A DNA stretch of 19,649 nt from contig JAFADG010000060.1 in assembly GCA_023425025.1 (NCBI GenBank), positions 1-19,649 of the forward strand, written 5' to 3'. Every line of letters begins with the position of its first letter. The first letter of the stretch is position 1. Source of the DNA: Bacillota bacterium (GTDB lineage Bacteria; Bacillota; Clostridia; Christensenellales; Aristaeellaceae). A model generated the notes under the pieces. The model did not search any database. It saw only the letters and a list, made by a program, of their open reading frames with translations, and was not told the origin of the DNA. Of this stretch, positions 7,198 to 13,074 are shown piece after piece. Position numbers and translations under genes: made by a program.

Positions 7198-7896
7198 ATG
7201 GAAACCGCAGCACAAAAGTATCTTGACAAAGACAGGCTTTTGCATATCGATATGCTGGAGGCCATACGGCTCAAGGAAGCCAATATCTTATACGCGGGCG
7301 AAGACGGCGTGCTTATTTATCAAATTCCCGGCGGCATGTATATGCTCAGCGCCGCTTGCGAACAAAGCGCCCGGCGGATATCGGGGTTGATGAAAGACGC
7401 GTCCCTCATCGTTTTGCACCAGCCGTTTTTAAAGGACGAGCTGCTGGAGCGCTTTTCGCTGACCCGGACCATGTTCTGCCACCAGGCCGCCTATTTGAAG
7501 GAAGCACCGGTCCCGGAGCCCGCGGAGCAGGCGGACATACGGCCCCTCTCCATGGACGATTTCCCCGTGATCCTTGCGCATTATACCAGCCTGCCTGACC
7601 CGGAGTATATCAAAAGCCGGCTTGCCGCCGGCATGCTGGGCATTTATGCGGACAATGAGCTGGCGGGCTTTATCGGCACCCATCCGGAGGGCACCATCGG
7701 CATGCTGGAAATTTTGCCGAAATACCGCAGGCGGGGCCTTGCCTTTTTGCTGGAAAGCGCCATGGTAAAAAGGCAGCTGGCGCGTTCGCGGCTGCCCTTC
7801 GCGCAGATCATAGAGGGAAACGAGGCCTCCATCGCTCTGCACAAAAAGCTGAGCATGGAAATCACAAAGGACGCTCCCGTTTGGTGGCTGTATTGA
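7198..7896 (+). CDS. GNAT family N-acetyltransferase
   Basis: The 232-aa protein has an N-terminal domain of about 105 residues with no recognised fold, then a GNAT domain (about 112-232) that would transfer an acetyl group from acetyl-CoA to an amine. The acetyl-CoA-binding stretch is GMLEILPKYRRRGLAFLLES (168-187), with the R-R-R-G-L-A loop at 177-182. The following ARSRLPFAQIIEGNEASIALHKKL is typical of the fold's end. The start at 7198 has GGAGGA at 7188-7193. The neighbour is convergent with a gap of only 19 nt, so no operon partner exists. The substrate is unknown. Confidence 0.85.
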   Translation: METAAQKYLDKDRLLHIDMLEAIRLKEANILYAGEDGVLIYQIPGGMYMLSAACEQSARRISGLMKDASLIVLHQPFLKDELLERFSLTRTMFCHQAAYLKEAPVPEPAEQADIRPLSMDDFPVILAHYTSLPDPEYIKSRLAAGMLGIYADNELAGFIGTHPEGTIGMLEILPKYRRRGLAFLLESAMVKRQLARSRLPFAQIIEGNEASIALHKKLSMEITKDAPVWWLY

Positions 7897-7915
7897 TTAT
7901 TCAGGCAGCCGGCCA

Positions 7916-8734
7916 TCAATATTGAACCTTGTACTTTTCATTAAACTGCCTGATGATTGTTTTCATTCCGGCATCCAGCCTGAACATGGTATCATGAAGC
8001 ATTTGCGCAGGTATTTTTTTGTAGTAGGCTTGCGCTATTGCGCCGGTCATACACGCAATTGTATCGCTGTCTCCGCCCAATGATACTGCTTTCCTGATCG
8101 CATCCTCAAAGTGTTCTGATTCCAGAAAGGCGATGATTGCTTCGGGAACAGATCCCTGACAGGAAGCGTCGAACATATACCCAGGCCTTATTTCCTCCAG
8201 CTTTCTGCTCAAATTGTATTGAAACATGCCTTCGAGCCTGTGTTTTATGCCTTCCTTGCCTTCTCCCTTTTTTGCGAGAAACACTGCCGCCGCAACCGCC
8301 TGTGCGCCCTTTATGCCTTCGCGATGGTTATGCGTGACTTTTGCGCTTCGCTTGGCTTCCTTCAGCACATCTTCAAGGGTATCGAACGCAAAGCCAATCG
8401 GGCTCACCCGCATGGCAGAACCATTGCCGTAACTCCTATACGGTTTGGGGCTGCTTGTTTTCAGCCAATCATTGAACATGCTTCCATACCCGGCATCAGG
8501 ATACCTGTGGCCGTATTGCTTCAGCTTTGCCGTATACGTGATTCTGCTTTCAAGCATATCCTTGATCGCATTTTTATACGTCTGTTTGCTCAAAAGCGCG
8601 TCAGCCACGGCAATGGTCATTACAGTGTCATCAGTAAATCCGGATTCTCCCGAAAACAGTTGAAATTCTGTTGTCTTTACATTATGCCATTCAAATACCG
8701 AACCGATTACATCCCCTATAACCGCCCCTATCAT
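7916..8734 (-). CDS. ADP-ribosylglycohydrolase family protein (DraG-like)
   Basis: The 272-aa protein belongs to the family that removes ADP-ribose from proteins or other acceptors using two metal ions. Metal-binding motifs are all present: IGDVIGS near 6-12, FTDDT at 33-37, SYGNGSAMRVSP at 101-112, and GGDSDT at 220-225. The ATG at 8734 is chosen over one at 8779 because AGGAGG lies at 8745-8750 and the family's usual start is MxGAxxGDxxG. No ADP-ribosyltransferase or dinitrogenase reductase is encoded nearby, so the target is unknown. Confidence 0.93.
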   Translation of the reverse strand: MIGAVIGDVIGSVFEWHNVKTTEFQLFSGESGFTDDTVMTIAVADALLSKQTYKNAIKDMLESRITYTAKLKQYGHRYPDAGYGSMFNDWLKTSSPKPYRSYGNGSAMRVSPIGFAFDTLEDVLKEAKRSAKVTHNHREGIKGAQAVAAAVFLAKKGEGKEGIKHRLEGMFQYNLSRKLEEIRPGYMFDASCQGSVPEAIIAFLESEHFEDAIRKAVSLGGDSDTIACMTGAIAQAYYKKIPAQMLHDTMFRLDAGMKTIIRQFNEKYKVQY

Positions 8735-8785
8735 GCGTAATCCGCCTCCTGTCAGAAACCAGCTATGAAATATAATCATCCATGA

Positions 8786-8814
8786 ATACTATCCTGTAAT
8801 GCCTGCCGAAACAA
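8786..8814 (-). promoter_or_regulatory. Probable promoter of the ADP-ribosylglycohydrolase gene
   Basis: On the minus strand TTGTTT (8809-8814), a 17-nt spacer and TAGTAT (8786-8791) precede the start codon by about 50 nt. Both boxes deviate from consensus. Confidence 0.4.
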
Positions 8815-8916
8815 TTAAAGCATATGGGATGATATTTCACAATGGGAGAATGCAGCGCAATATGATTACAAGCATTGCAAATAAAAGATGAACCGGATCA
8901 TCCATGCATTCTTATG

Positions 8917-8945
8917 TTGACACCGTCCCTTTCCTCTGCTATAAT
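8917..8945 (+). promoter_or_regulatory. Consensus promoter of the ThrRS paralogue leader
   Basis: TTGACA (8917-8922), a 17-nt spacer and TATAAT (8940-8945) match consensus exactly. Transcription would start near 8952, only a few bases before the leader peptide's ribosome binding site. About 300 nt separate this promoter from the synthetase start codon. Confidence 0.85.
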
Positions 8946-8970
8946 GGCCAAAAAGTTTGAGGTGCTTGCC

Positions 8971-9021
8971 ATGCCGCATTCCGTTTTTGCCGCCACTACT
9001 ACCGGTCCGGGCACCTTTTGA
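8971..9021 (+). CDS. Threonine-rich leader peptide (attenuator ORF)
   Basis: The 16-codon ORF encodes MPHSVFAATTTGPGTF. Codons 9-11 are three consecutive threonine codons (ACT ACT ACC, 8995-9003) and codon 15 is a fourth (9013-9015); the stop is TGA at 9019-9021. GAGGTG at 8959-8964 is a good ribosome binding site 6 nt before the ATG. An in-frame ATG at 8944 overlaps the -10 box and cannot be in the transcript. Four Thr in 16 residues ahead of a threonyl-tRNA synthetase gene, followed by an intrinsic terminator, is the hallmark of ribosome-mediated transcription attenuation. The function is inferred from this layout. Confidence 0.8.
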   Translation: MPHSVFAATTTGPGTF

Positions 9022-9080
9022 CATCAGCCGCTTTTGCAGCCAATGTCAAAGGGAGGCCCTTTGACCGTGTGGCTGCAAGG
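9017..9080 (+). promoter_or_regulatory. Competing stem segments of the thrS-paralogue attenuator
   Basis: Segment 1:2 pairs TTTGACAT (9017-9024) with ATGTCAAA (9043-9050). Segment 2:3 pairs GCAGCC (9036-9041) with GGCTGC (9071-9076), enclosing GTCAAAGGG (9045-9053) / CCCTTTGAC (9057-9065). These two structures share bases 9045-9050 and exclude each other. Segment 3:4, the antiterminator, pairs GGCTGCAAGG (9071-9080) with CCTTG (9099-9103) and CAGCC (9110-9114) across a 6-nt bulge, which would break the terminator stem. A ribosome at the stop codon would cover segment 1; one stalled at the Thr triplet would leave it free. Confidence 0.7.
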
Positions 9081-9094
9081 ATGATATAAAAATC

Positions 9095-9132
9095 AAAACC
9101 TTGCATCAACAGCCGTTGTGCAAGGTTTTTTT
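9095..9132 (+). terminator. Intrinsic terminator in the ThrRS paralogue leader
   Basis: AAAACCTTGCA (9095-9105) and TGCAAGGTTTT (9119-9129) form an 11-bp stem, extended by CAAC/GTTG around the loop AGCC, and end in a run of seven T. It lies between promoter and gene, so it must be bypassed for expression. Confidence 0.9.
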
Positions 9133-9250
9133 ATTATGAAAGGGGGTGTTTGCTCCGATGACAAATGGAATGCGGATCCGGTATTCCAAGGAGCGGCTTA
9201 CCGCGGCCTCTTTGTTTCAAATTCAAATATGAAATGAGGAGGCATCCCGT

Positions 9251-10801
9251 ATGGAAAATTTCAAGAGGCTTTTGGCCGACAGGTTGTTTGACGCTGTTCA
9301 GCTGCATTTTGGCCAGGCGGCCTGCGTTTTGTTTAAGGTATGCGACGAGGGTTTTTTCTGCGATTACGATATTCCGCCGCTGACGCCGCAAAGCTTTGCG
9401 CAAATCGCAGGCAGCATCAAGGCGGACGGCATCGGCTGCGCGTATGAGCTGCACCGCTTTTCGGGCGTCTATGAGGACGGAAACGCCGAAAACCGCATGC
9501 TGCAGCGAATATACGTTACCGCCTTTGAGACGGCGGATGCGCTGTCGCAGCATCAAGCCTTCGTTGCGGAGGCGGCAAAGCATGACCATAAAGCGCTTGG
9601 CAGCGAGATGAGGCTGTTTTCCAGCTCAGGGGACATCGGCCAGGGGCTGATATTATGGCATCCAAAGGGCGCCATGATACGCTACCTTACGGAAAGCTTT
9701 GGGCAAAAGGCCCACATCCTCAACGGGTATGAATGGGTGTATACGCCGCATATCGGCCGGGCGGAGCTCTGGAAAACATCCGGGCATCTTGATTTTTACA
9801 AGGACGCCATGTACAACCCGATGACCATCGATGGGGAAGAATATTACCTGAAGCCCATGAACTGCCCGTTTCACATAAACATTTACAACAGTGAAATACA
9901 CTCCTACCGGGATTTGCCCGTAAAGTACGCGGAGTACGGAACCGTATACAGGTACGAGCTTTCGGGGGCCCTAAACGGCCTGACAAGGGTTCGCGGCTTT
10001 ACGCAGGACGACGCGCACATCATCTGCACGCCCGGCCAGGTAGAAAAAGAGGTTACGGACGCGCTGGCATTTTCCCTGTACATGCTGCGTTCCTTCGGGC
10101 TAACAAAATTCCAGGCGTACATCTCCACAAAACCAAAACGCAAGTTTGTCGGTTCGGAAAAAGACTGGGAGACGGCGACGGAGGTGCTGAAAGCCGCCGT
10201 CGCAAACGCGGGGCTTGCCTATGAAATTGACGAGGGCGGCGGGGCGTTCTATGGCCCGAAAATCGATTTGAAGCTGTTCGATTCGCTGAACAGGGAATGG
10301 CAATGCAGCACGATCCAATTCGATTTCAACCTGCCGGAGCGCTTTCACATGTTTTATGTGGGCGCCGACGGGCAGCACCATACCCCGTACATGGTGCACC
10401 GCGCCCTGTTCGGCAGCCTGGAGCGCTTTATGGCGCTATTGATCGAGCATTACAAGGGCGACTTCCCCTTCTGGCTCGCTCCCAGGCAGTTGGGCATTGT
10501 GCCCGTACAGGAAGCCCATGTGCCCTACGCAAAAAAATTATCCAGGGAGCTTACGGCCCTGGGCTTGCGCGCGGGCGTAAGCAGCGGCGAGGGCAATATG
10601 AGAAACAAGATCAAACGATTCGCACTTGAAAAGGTTCCCTATGTGCTTGTTGTCGGCGACAAGGAACTGGCCGGCGGTACCTTTTCTGTCCGCGGCCGGA
10701 AGGAAGGCGATTTGGGCGTGATGGACACTCCGCTTTTGCAAAAATTCCTGATACCGCAAATTGAGCAAGGGATACCCCAATGCATTTTTGAGGAGGACTG
10801 A
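9251..10801 (+). CDS. thrS: Threonyl-tRNA synthetase paralogue lacking TGS and most of the editing domain
   Basis: The 516-aa protein would charge tRNA-Thr. It keeps the class II catalytic core: motif 2 around TVYRYELSGALNGLTRVRGF, and motif 3 HRALFGSLERFMALLIEH. The zinc ligands are Cys205, His256 and His383, whose spacing (51 and 127) matches E. coli ThrRS (C334/H385/H511). The anticodon-binding domain occupies about 410-510. The N-terminus is about 130 residues shorter than E. coli ThrRS. The TGS domain is missing, and residues 1-85 look like fragments of the editing domain without the HxxxH motif. GAGGAGGC (9236-9243) supports the start at 9251. It is likely a second, regulated ThrRS. Confidence 0.92.
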   Translation: MENFKRLLADRLFDAVQLHFGQAACVLFKVCDEGFFCDYDIPPLTPQSFAQIAGSIKADGIGCAYELHRFSGVYEDGNAENRMLQRIYVTAFETADALSQHQAFVAEAAKHDHKALGSEMRLFSSSGDIGQGLILWHPKGAMIRYLTESFGQKAHILNGYEWVYTPHIGRAELWKTSGHLDFYKDAMYNPMTIDGEEYYLKPMNCPFHINIYNSEIHSYRDLPVKYAEYGTVYRYELSGALNGLTRVRGFTQDDAHIICTPGQVEKEVTDALAFSLYMLRSFGLTKFQAYISTKPKRKFVGSEKDWETATEVLKAAVANAGLAYEIDEGGGAFYGPKIDLKLFDSLNREWQCSTIQFDFNLPERFHMFYVGADGQHHTPYMVHRALFGSLERFMALLIEHYKGDFPFWLAPRQLGIVPVQEAHVPYAKKLSRELTALGLRAGVSSGEGNMRNKIKRFALEKVPYVLVVGDKELAGGTFSVRGRKEGDLGVMDTPLLQKFLIPQIEQGIPQCIFEED

Positions 10802-10834
10802 TACTGCCATGAAAACGGGCAGCGGGGCCCAAAA

Positions 10835-10946
10835 AGAGGCGTCACTGAAGGTGACTGATGAGGTACCACGCCTGGTCCTGATAAGCGCAGCTAAGAACCT
10901 CATCCGGCGCTGCGCGCCACCTTCCCATGGAAGGGGAAGGCTCTGG
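10835..10946 (+). repeat. Interspersed palindromic repeat, copy 2
   Basis: This copy is inverted relative to that at 1997-2107. Shared blocks are GACTGATGAGGT, GATAAGCG, ACCTCAT and CCGGCGCTGCGCGCC. The first stem reads GTCACT-GAA-GGTGAC here against GTCGCC-GAA-GGCGAC in copy 1, a change that keeps pairing. A CCTTCC-CAT-GGAAGG hairpin closes the right side. It lies between the convergent ThrRS paralogue and mbl genes. Confidence 0.8.
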
Positions 10947-11057
10947 AACGCGTTTTCATCCCTTGGGGTGATGCCTGCATCCTAGGGATCTATTCCAAAA
11001 CATAAATGCGCCGATGAGCACAAGCGCACAGCGTACAACAATCAAGCCCCGCACCTG

Positions 11058-11136
11058 TGTCATCCTGAGGAACGTAGTGATGAAGGATCTTTACGCAGCA
11101 TGGAAAGCAAGCTCCTTCACGCAGTGAGGGATGACA
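11058..11136. repeat. 79-nt element with TGTCATCC ends
   Basis: TGTCATCC (11058-11065) and GGATGACA (11129-11136) are perfect inverted ends. Inside are GAAGGATC and GCTCCTTCACGCAGTGAGG, which resemble the short palindromic TGTCATCCTGAGG-type intergenic repeats found scattered in many bacterial genomes. No coding potential is evident. Confidence 0.6.
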
Positions 11137-11222
11137 TTCTGCGGGGATTAGATTCGCCTTCACAGCATGCCGCCATCGACGCATCTTTGTTTTAAATCAG
11201 CATAGCTCCCGGTTTTGCTTCG

Positions 11223-11245
11223 CGGGCAGCCTGCCCCGGCTGCCG
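11223..11245. other. Small GC-rich hairpin
   Basis: GGCAGCC and GGCTGCC pair around a short C-rich loop, just downstream (minus-strand sense) of the mbl terminator. No further function is visible. Confidence 0.35.
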
Positions 11246-11272
11246 TACAAGAAGCGGCGATGCCACTATACA

Positions 11273-11306
11273 AAACCGGGCCCGGCAGTTTTTGCCGGGC
11301 CCGGTT
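11273..11306 (-). terminator. Terminator of the spoIIID-mbl region
   Basis: On the minus strand ACCGGGCCCGGCA and TGCCGGGCCCGGT form a 13-bp or longer perfect stem around AAAAC, followed by TTTTG. It begins a few bases after the mbl stop codon. Confidence 0.8.
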
Positions 11307-11312
11307 GATCTA

Positions 11313-12341
11313 TTATCTCGCGAACAGCCTTCTTCGGCCGCTATCCAAGAGATGGCGCAGGGACCTTGGGTCCTCCAGCATCCTGCCGCAGCCCATGACC
11401 ACGCAGTTTTGCGGGTCGTCAGCGGCCGCGCAGGTCACCTTCAAAGCGGTGGAAACGGCTTCGCACAAGCCCATCAATTCCGACCCGCCGCCGGTAAAGA
11501 GGATGCCGGCCTCAAAGATATCAGCGGCCAGCTCCGCCGGGGTCCGCTCCAAAACGGCATGAATGCTCTCGATAAAGGCCTGCAGCGGCTCATCCAGCGC
11601 CTCGGTGATCTCATCCGAGTTGACGCGAATCGTCTTGGGCAGCCCCGTTAGAAGGTTGCGGCCCGTCACTTCCATATAGAGCTGCTCGGTGCGGGGCACG
11701 GCGGAGCCGATGGTGATCTTCAGCTCCTCCGCGGTGCGCTCGCCGATGAGCAGGTTGTGCTTGCGCCGCAGATACCGTATGATGGCGTCGTCAAACCGGT
11801 CGCCGCCGGTCTTGCTCAAATCGCTGACCACCACCTGGCCCATGGACAAAACGGCGATATCCGTCACGCCCGCGGACACATCCACGATCATGGAGCCGTA
11901 GGCCTCGTTCAAGTCCAGCCCGGCGCCGATGGCCGCGGCCAGCGGCCTGTCTAAAAGCTGCGTGCGGCGCATGCCGGCGTCGAACATGGTGGAAATGATG
12001 GACCGCTTCTCCACCTCATTGACGCCGCTGGGCAGCGAAACCACGGCCAGGGGCCGGGAAAAATACCGCCGGCCGATGACCTTTGTCACAAAGTAACGAA
12101 GCATTTCGCTGGTCAGCTCGAAATCGGAAATTACACCCTCCCGAAGGGGGCGTATGGCCAAAATCGTGCTGGGTGTGCGGCCAAGCATGCGCCGAGCCTC
12201 CTCGCCGATGGCAAGCACCTGCCGGCTGTCCCGGTCGATGGCTACCACGGCAGGCTCGCTGAGTACGATGCCCTTGCCCTTCATATACACCAGCACGTTG
12301 GATGTACCCAAATCGATGCCGATATCGCTGTATGCCGCCAT
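11313..12341 (-). CDS. mbl: MreB/Mbl-family actin-like protein with altered nucleotide-binding motifs
   Basis: The 342-aa protein is a bacterial actin homologue; such proteins polymerise on the membrane and guide cell-wall synthesis. It opens with the phosphate-1 motif DIGIDLGTSNVLVY and KGKGIVLSEPAVVAIDRD, and has the conserved NLLIGERTAEELKITIGSA and FTGGGSELMG. Phosphate-2 reads MIVDVSAGVTDIAVLS instead of the usual VDIGGGTT. The normally conserved IEEPxAAAIGA reads LDRPLAAAIGA, so the catalytic Glu position is Arg. It follows spoIIID on the same strand, as mbl does in Bacillus subtilis. The ribosome binding site is weak (GGGAAAGGG, more than 10 nt upstream). Confidence 0.88.
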   Translation of the reverse strand: MAAYSDIGIDLGTSNVLVYMKGKGIVLSEPAVVAIDRDSRQVLAIGEEARRMLGRTPSTILAIRPLREGVISDFELTSEMLRYFVTKVIGRRYFSRPLAVVSLPSGVNEVEKRSIISTMFDAGMRRTQLLDRPLAAAIGAGLDLNEAYGSMIVDVSAGVTDIAVLSMGQVVVSDLSKTGGDRFDDAIIRYLRRKHNLLIGERTAEELKITIGSAVPRTEQLYMEVTGRNLLTGLPKTIRVNSDEITEALDEPLQAFIESIHAVLERTPAELAADIFEAGILFTGGGSELMGLCEAVSTALKVTCAAADDPQNCVVMGCGRMLEDPRSLRHLLDSGRRRLFAR

Positions 12342-12372
12342 AGATGTAAAAGCGCCCTTTCCCGCGATGGAT

Positions 12373-12400
12373 TTGCGTAAAATATGGCCTCTTTACGCAA
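12373..12400. other. Perfect dyad between spoIIID and mbl
   Basis: TTGCGTAAA (12373-12381) and TTTACGCAA (12392-12400) are a 9-bp perfect inverted repeat with a 10-nt centre, about 30-60 nt before the mbl start codon. It may be an operator or an RNA hairpin in the mbl leader. No matching regulator is known to me. Confidence 0.5.
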
Positions 12401-12487
12401 TGCTAACGGGTTATATTCTGCGGCATGGCGTAAAATTCCTTCTTTTCCATCACTTTGGGTAGCGGGTCAAACCAAAGGTTTGCTCTT

Positions 12488-12757
12488 TTACTCCTCCGGC
12501 TCGCCGTCTTTGAGGCTTTTGTACTTTTCCCTGGTGGCCGCGCCGCCCCGCAGATGGCGCACCGCCTTGTTGTACGCCAGGACCTGGGCCACCTCCTTGG
12601 CCAGAGCGTCATGCACATGGGGCAGCCGCTCCCCCATGTCCTTGTGCACCGAAGACTTTGATACGCCGAACTTTTGCGCCGCCTGCCGCACCGTGGCCTT
12701 TGTCTCGATGATGTACTCCGCAATGCAAATGCACCGCTGGGCAATGTACTCCTGCAT
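12488..12757 (-). CDS. spoIIID: Sporulation transcriptional regulator SpoIIID
   Basis: The 89-aa protein matches SpoIIID along its whole length. This DNA-binding protein switches mother-cell genes on or off after sigma-E becomes active during endospore formation. Recognisable parts are the N-terminal helix (EYIAQRCICIAEYIIETKAT) and the helix-turn-helix (VRQAAQKFGVSKSSVHKDM, about 23-41). The basic C-terminal stretch VRHLRGGAATREKYKSLKDG also matches. GGGGAGGG lies about 8 nt before the ATG at 12757. It is the strongest evidence that the organism forms spores. The mbl gene lies 146 nt downstream on the same strand. Confidence 0.96.
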   Translation of the reverse strand: MQEYIAQRCICIAEYIIETKATVRQAAQKFGVSKSSVHKDMGERLPHVHDALAKEVAQVLAYNKAVRHLRGGAATREKYKSLKDGEPEE

Positions 12758-12787
12758 AACGCACCCTCCCCACTGTTTGTACAGGGC

Positions 12788-12816
12788 ATACTATGTCCAA
12801 GCAGTGGAAAAGATGA
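12788..12816 (-). promoter_or_regulatory. Possible sigma-E promoter of spoIIID
   Basis: On the minus strand TCATCTT (12810-12816), a 14-nt spacer, and CATAGTAT (12788-12795) resemble the sigma-E consensus (about KMATATT, 14-15 nt, CATACANT). spoIIID is a sigma-E gene in Bacillus, so the position fits. The match is partial. Confidence 0.45.
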
Positions 12817-12852
12817 CAGAATGCATGAGAATAGAGTAATAATACTAATGGA

Positions 12853-12989
12853 AAACATTATTGCGTCCAAAGCCGTGAGAGATTTTTGCGTAATACAAGG
12901 AGGCGAAGTGAGGCGTAGCAGCGCTACGCGCAGCGGCAGACGACGCGGTAGTACGCGAAAAGATCCACGGAAACGACGCAATAATGTTT
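12853..12989. repeat. 137-nt palindromic element with 15-bp perfect terminal inverted repeats
   Basis: AAACATTATTGCGTC (12853-12867) and GACGCAATAATGTTT (12975-12989) are perfect inverted repeats. Nested inside are CCGTG/CACGG, then TTTTTGCGTAATAC opposite GTAGTACGCGAAAA, then GCGTAG/CTACGC at the centre, so the whole unit can fold into one long imperfect hairpin. It is too small to encode a transposase and looks like a MITE- or REP-type element. It sits between the chemoreceptor gene end and the spoIIID promoter. Confidence 0.75.
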
Positions 12990-13007
12990 GGAAGCAGTAT
13001 AAATAGC

Positions 13008-13041
13008 GGGAGGAGCCTCTTTTGAAAAAGAAGCTCCTCCC
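13008..13041 (-). terminator. Hairpin terminator after the chemoreceptor gene
   Basis: On the minus strand GGGAGGAGC and GCTCCTCCC flank the inner TCTTTTTCAAAAGAG palindrome. Only a short AT-rich tail (GCTATTTATA) follows, so termination by a U-run is weak. The inner loop and the GCTATT tail are shared with the hairpin at 14605-14640. Confidence 0.6.
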
Positions 13042-13074
13042 AGCCATTGATTAATGTATTAATGATTATGGCCG

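Noticed and set aside
9136..9237. Two short ORFs (33 aa from 9136, 24 aa from 9158) between the leader terminator and the ThrRS start
   Set aside because: The 33-aa frame has no ribosome binding site. The 24-aa frame has AAAGGGGGT about 10 nt upstream but only weak overall support. They could be translated in the leader, but I see no basis for calling them genes.
8946..9250. T-box riboswitch ahead of the ThrRS paralogue
   Set aside because: I looked for the conserved AGGGTGGNACCGCG box and a UGG-type tRNA acceptor bulge before the terminator. Neither is present. GCGGCTTACCGCGG near 9192-9205 is only superficially similar and lies after the terminator.
1997..11136. CRISPR array
   Set aside because: The palindromic repeats are few, far apart and in different orientations; no regular repeat-spacer arrangement exists.
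12674..13006. Plus-strand frame that includes an Arg-rich C-terminus
   Set aside because: It starts inside spoIIID on the opposite strand and ends as a translation of the 137-nt palindromic element; no ribosome binding site.
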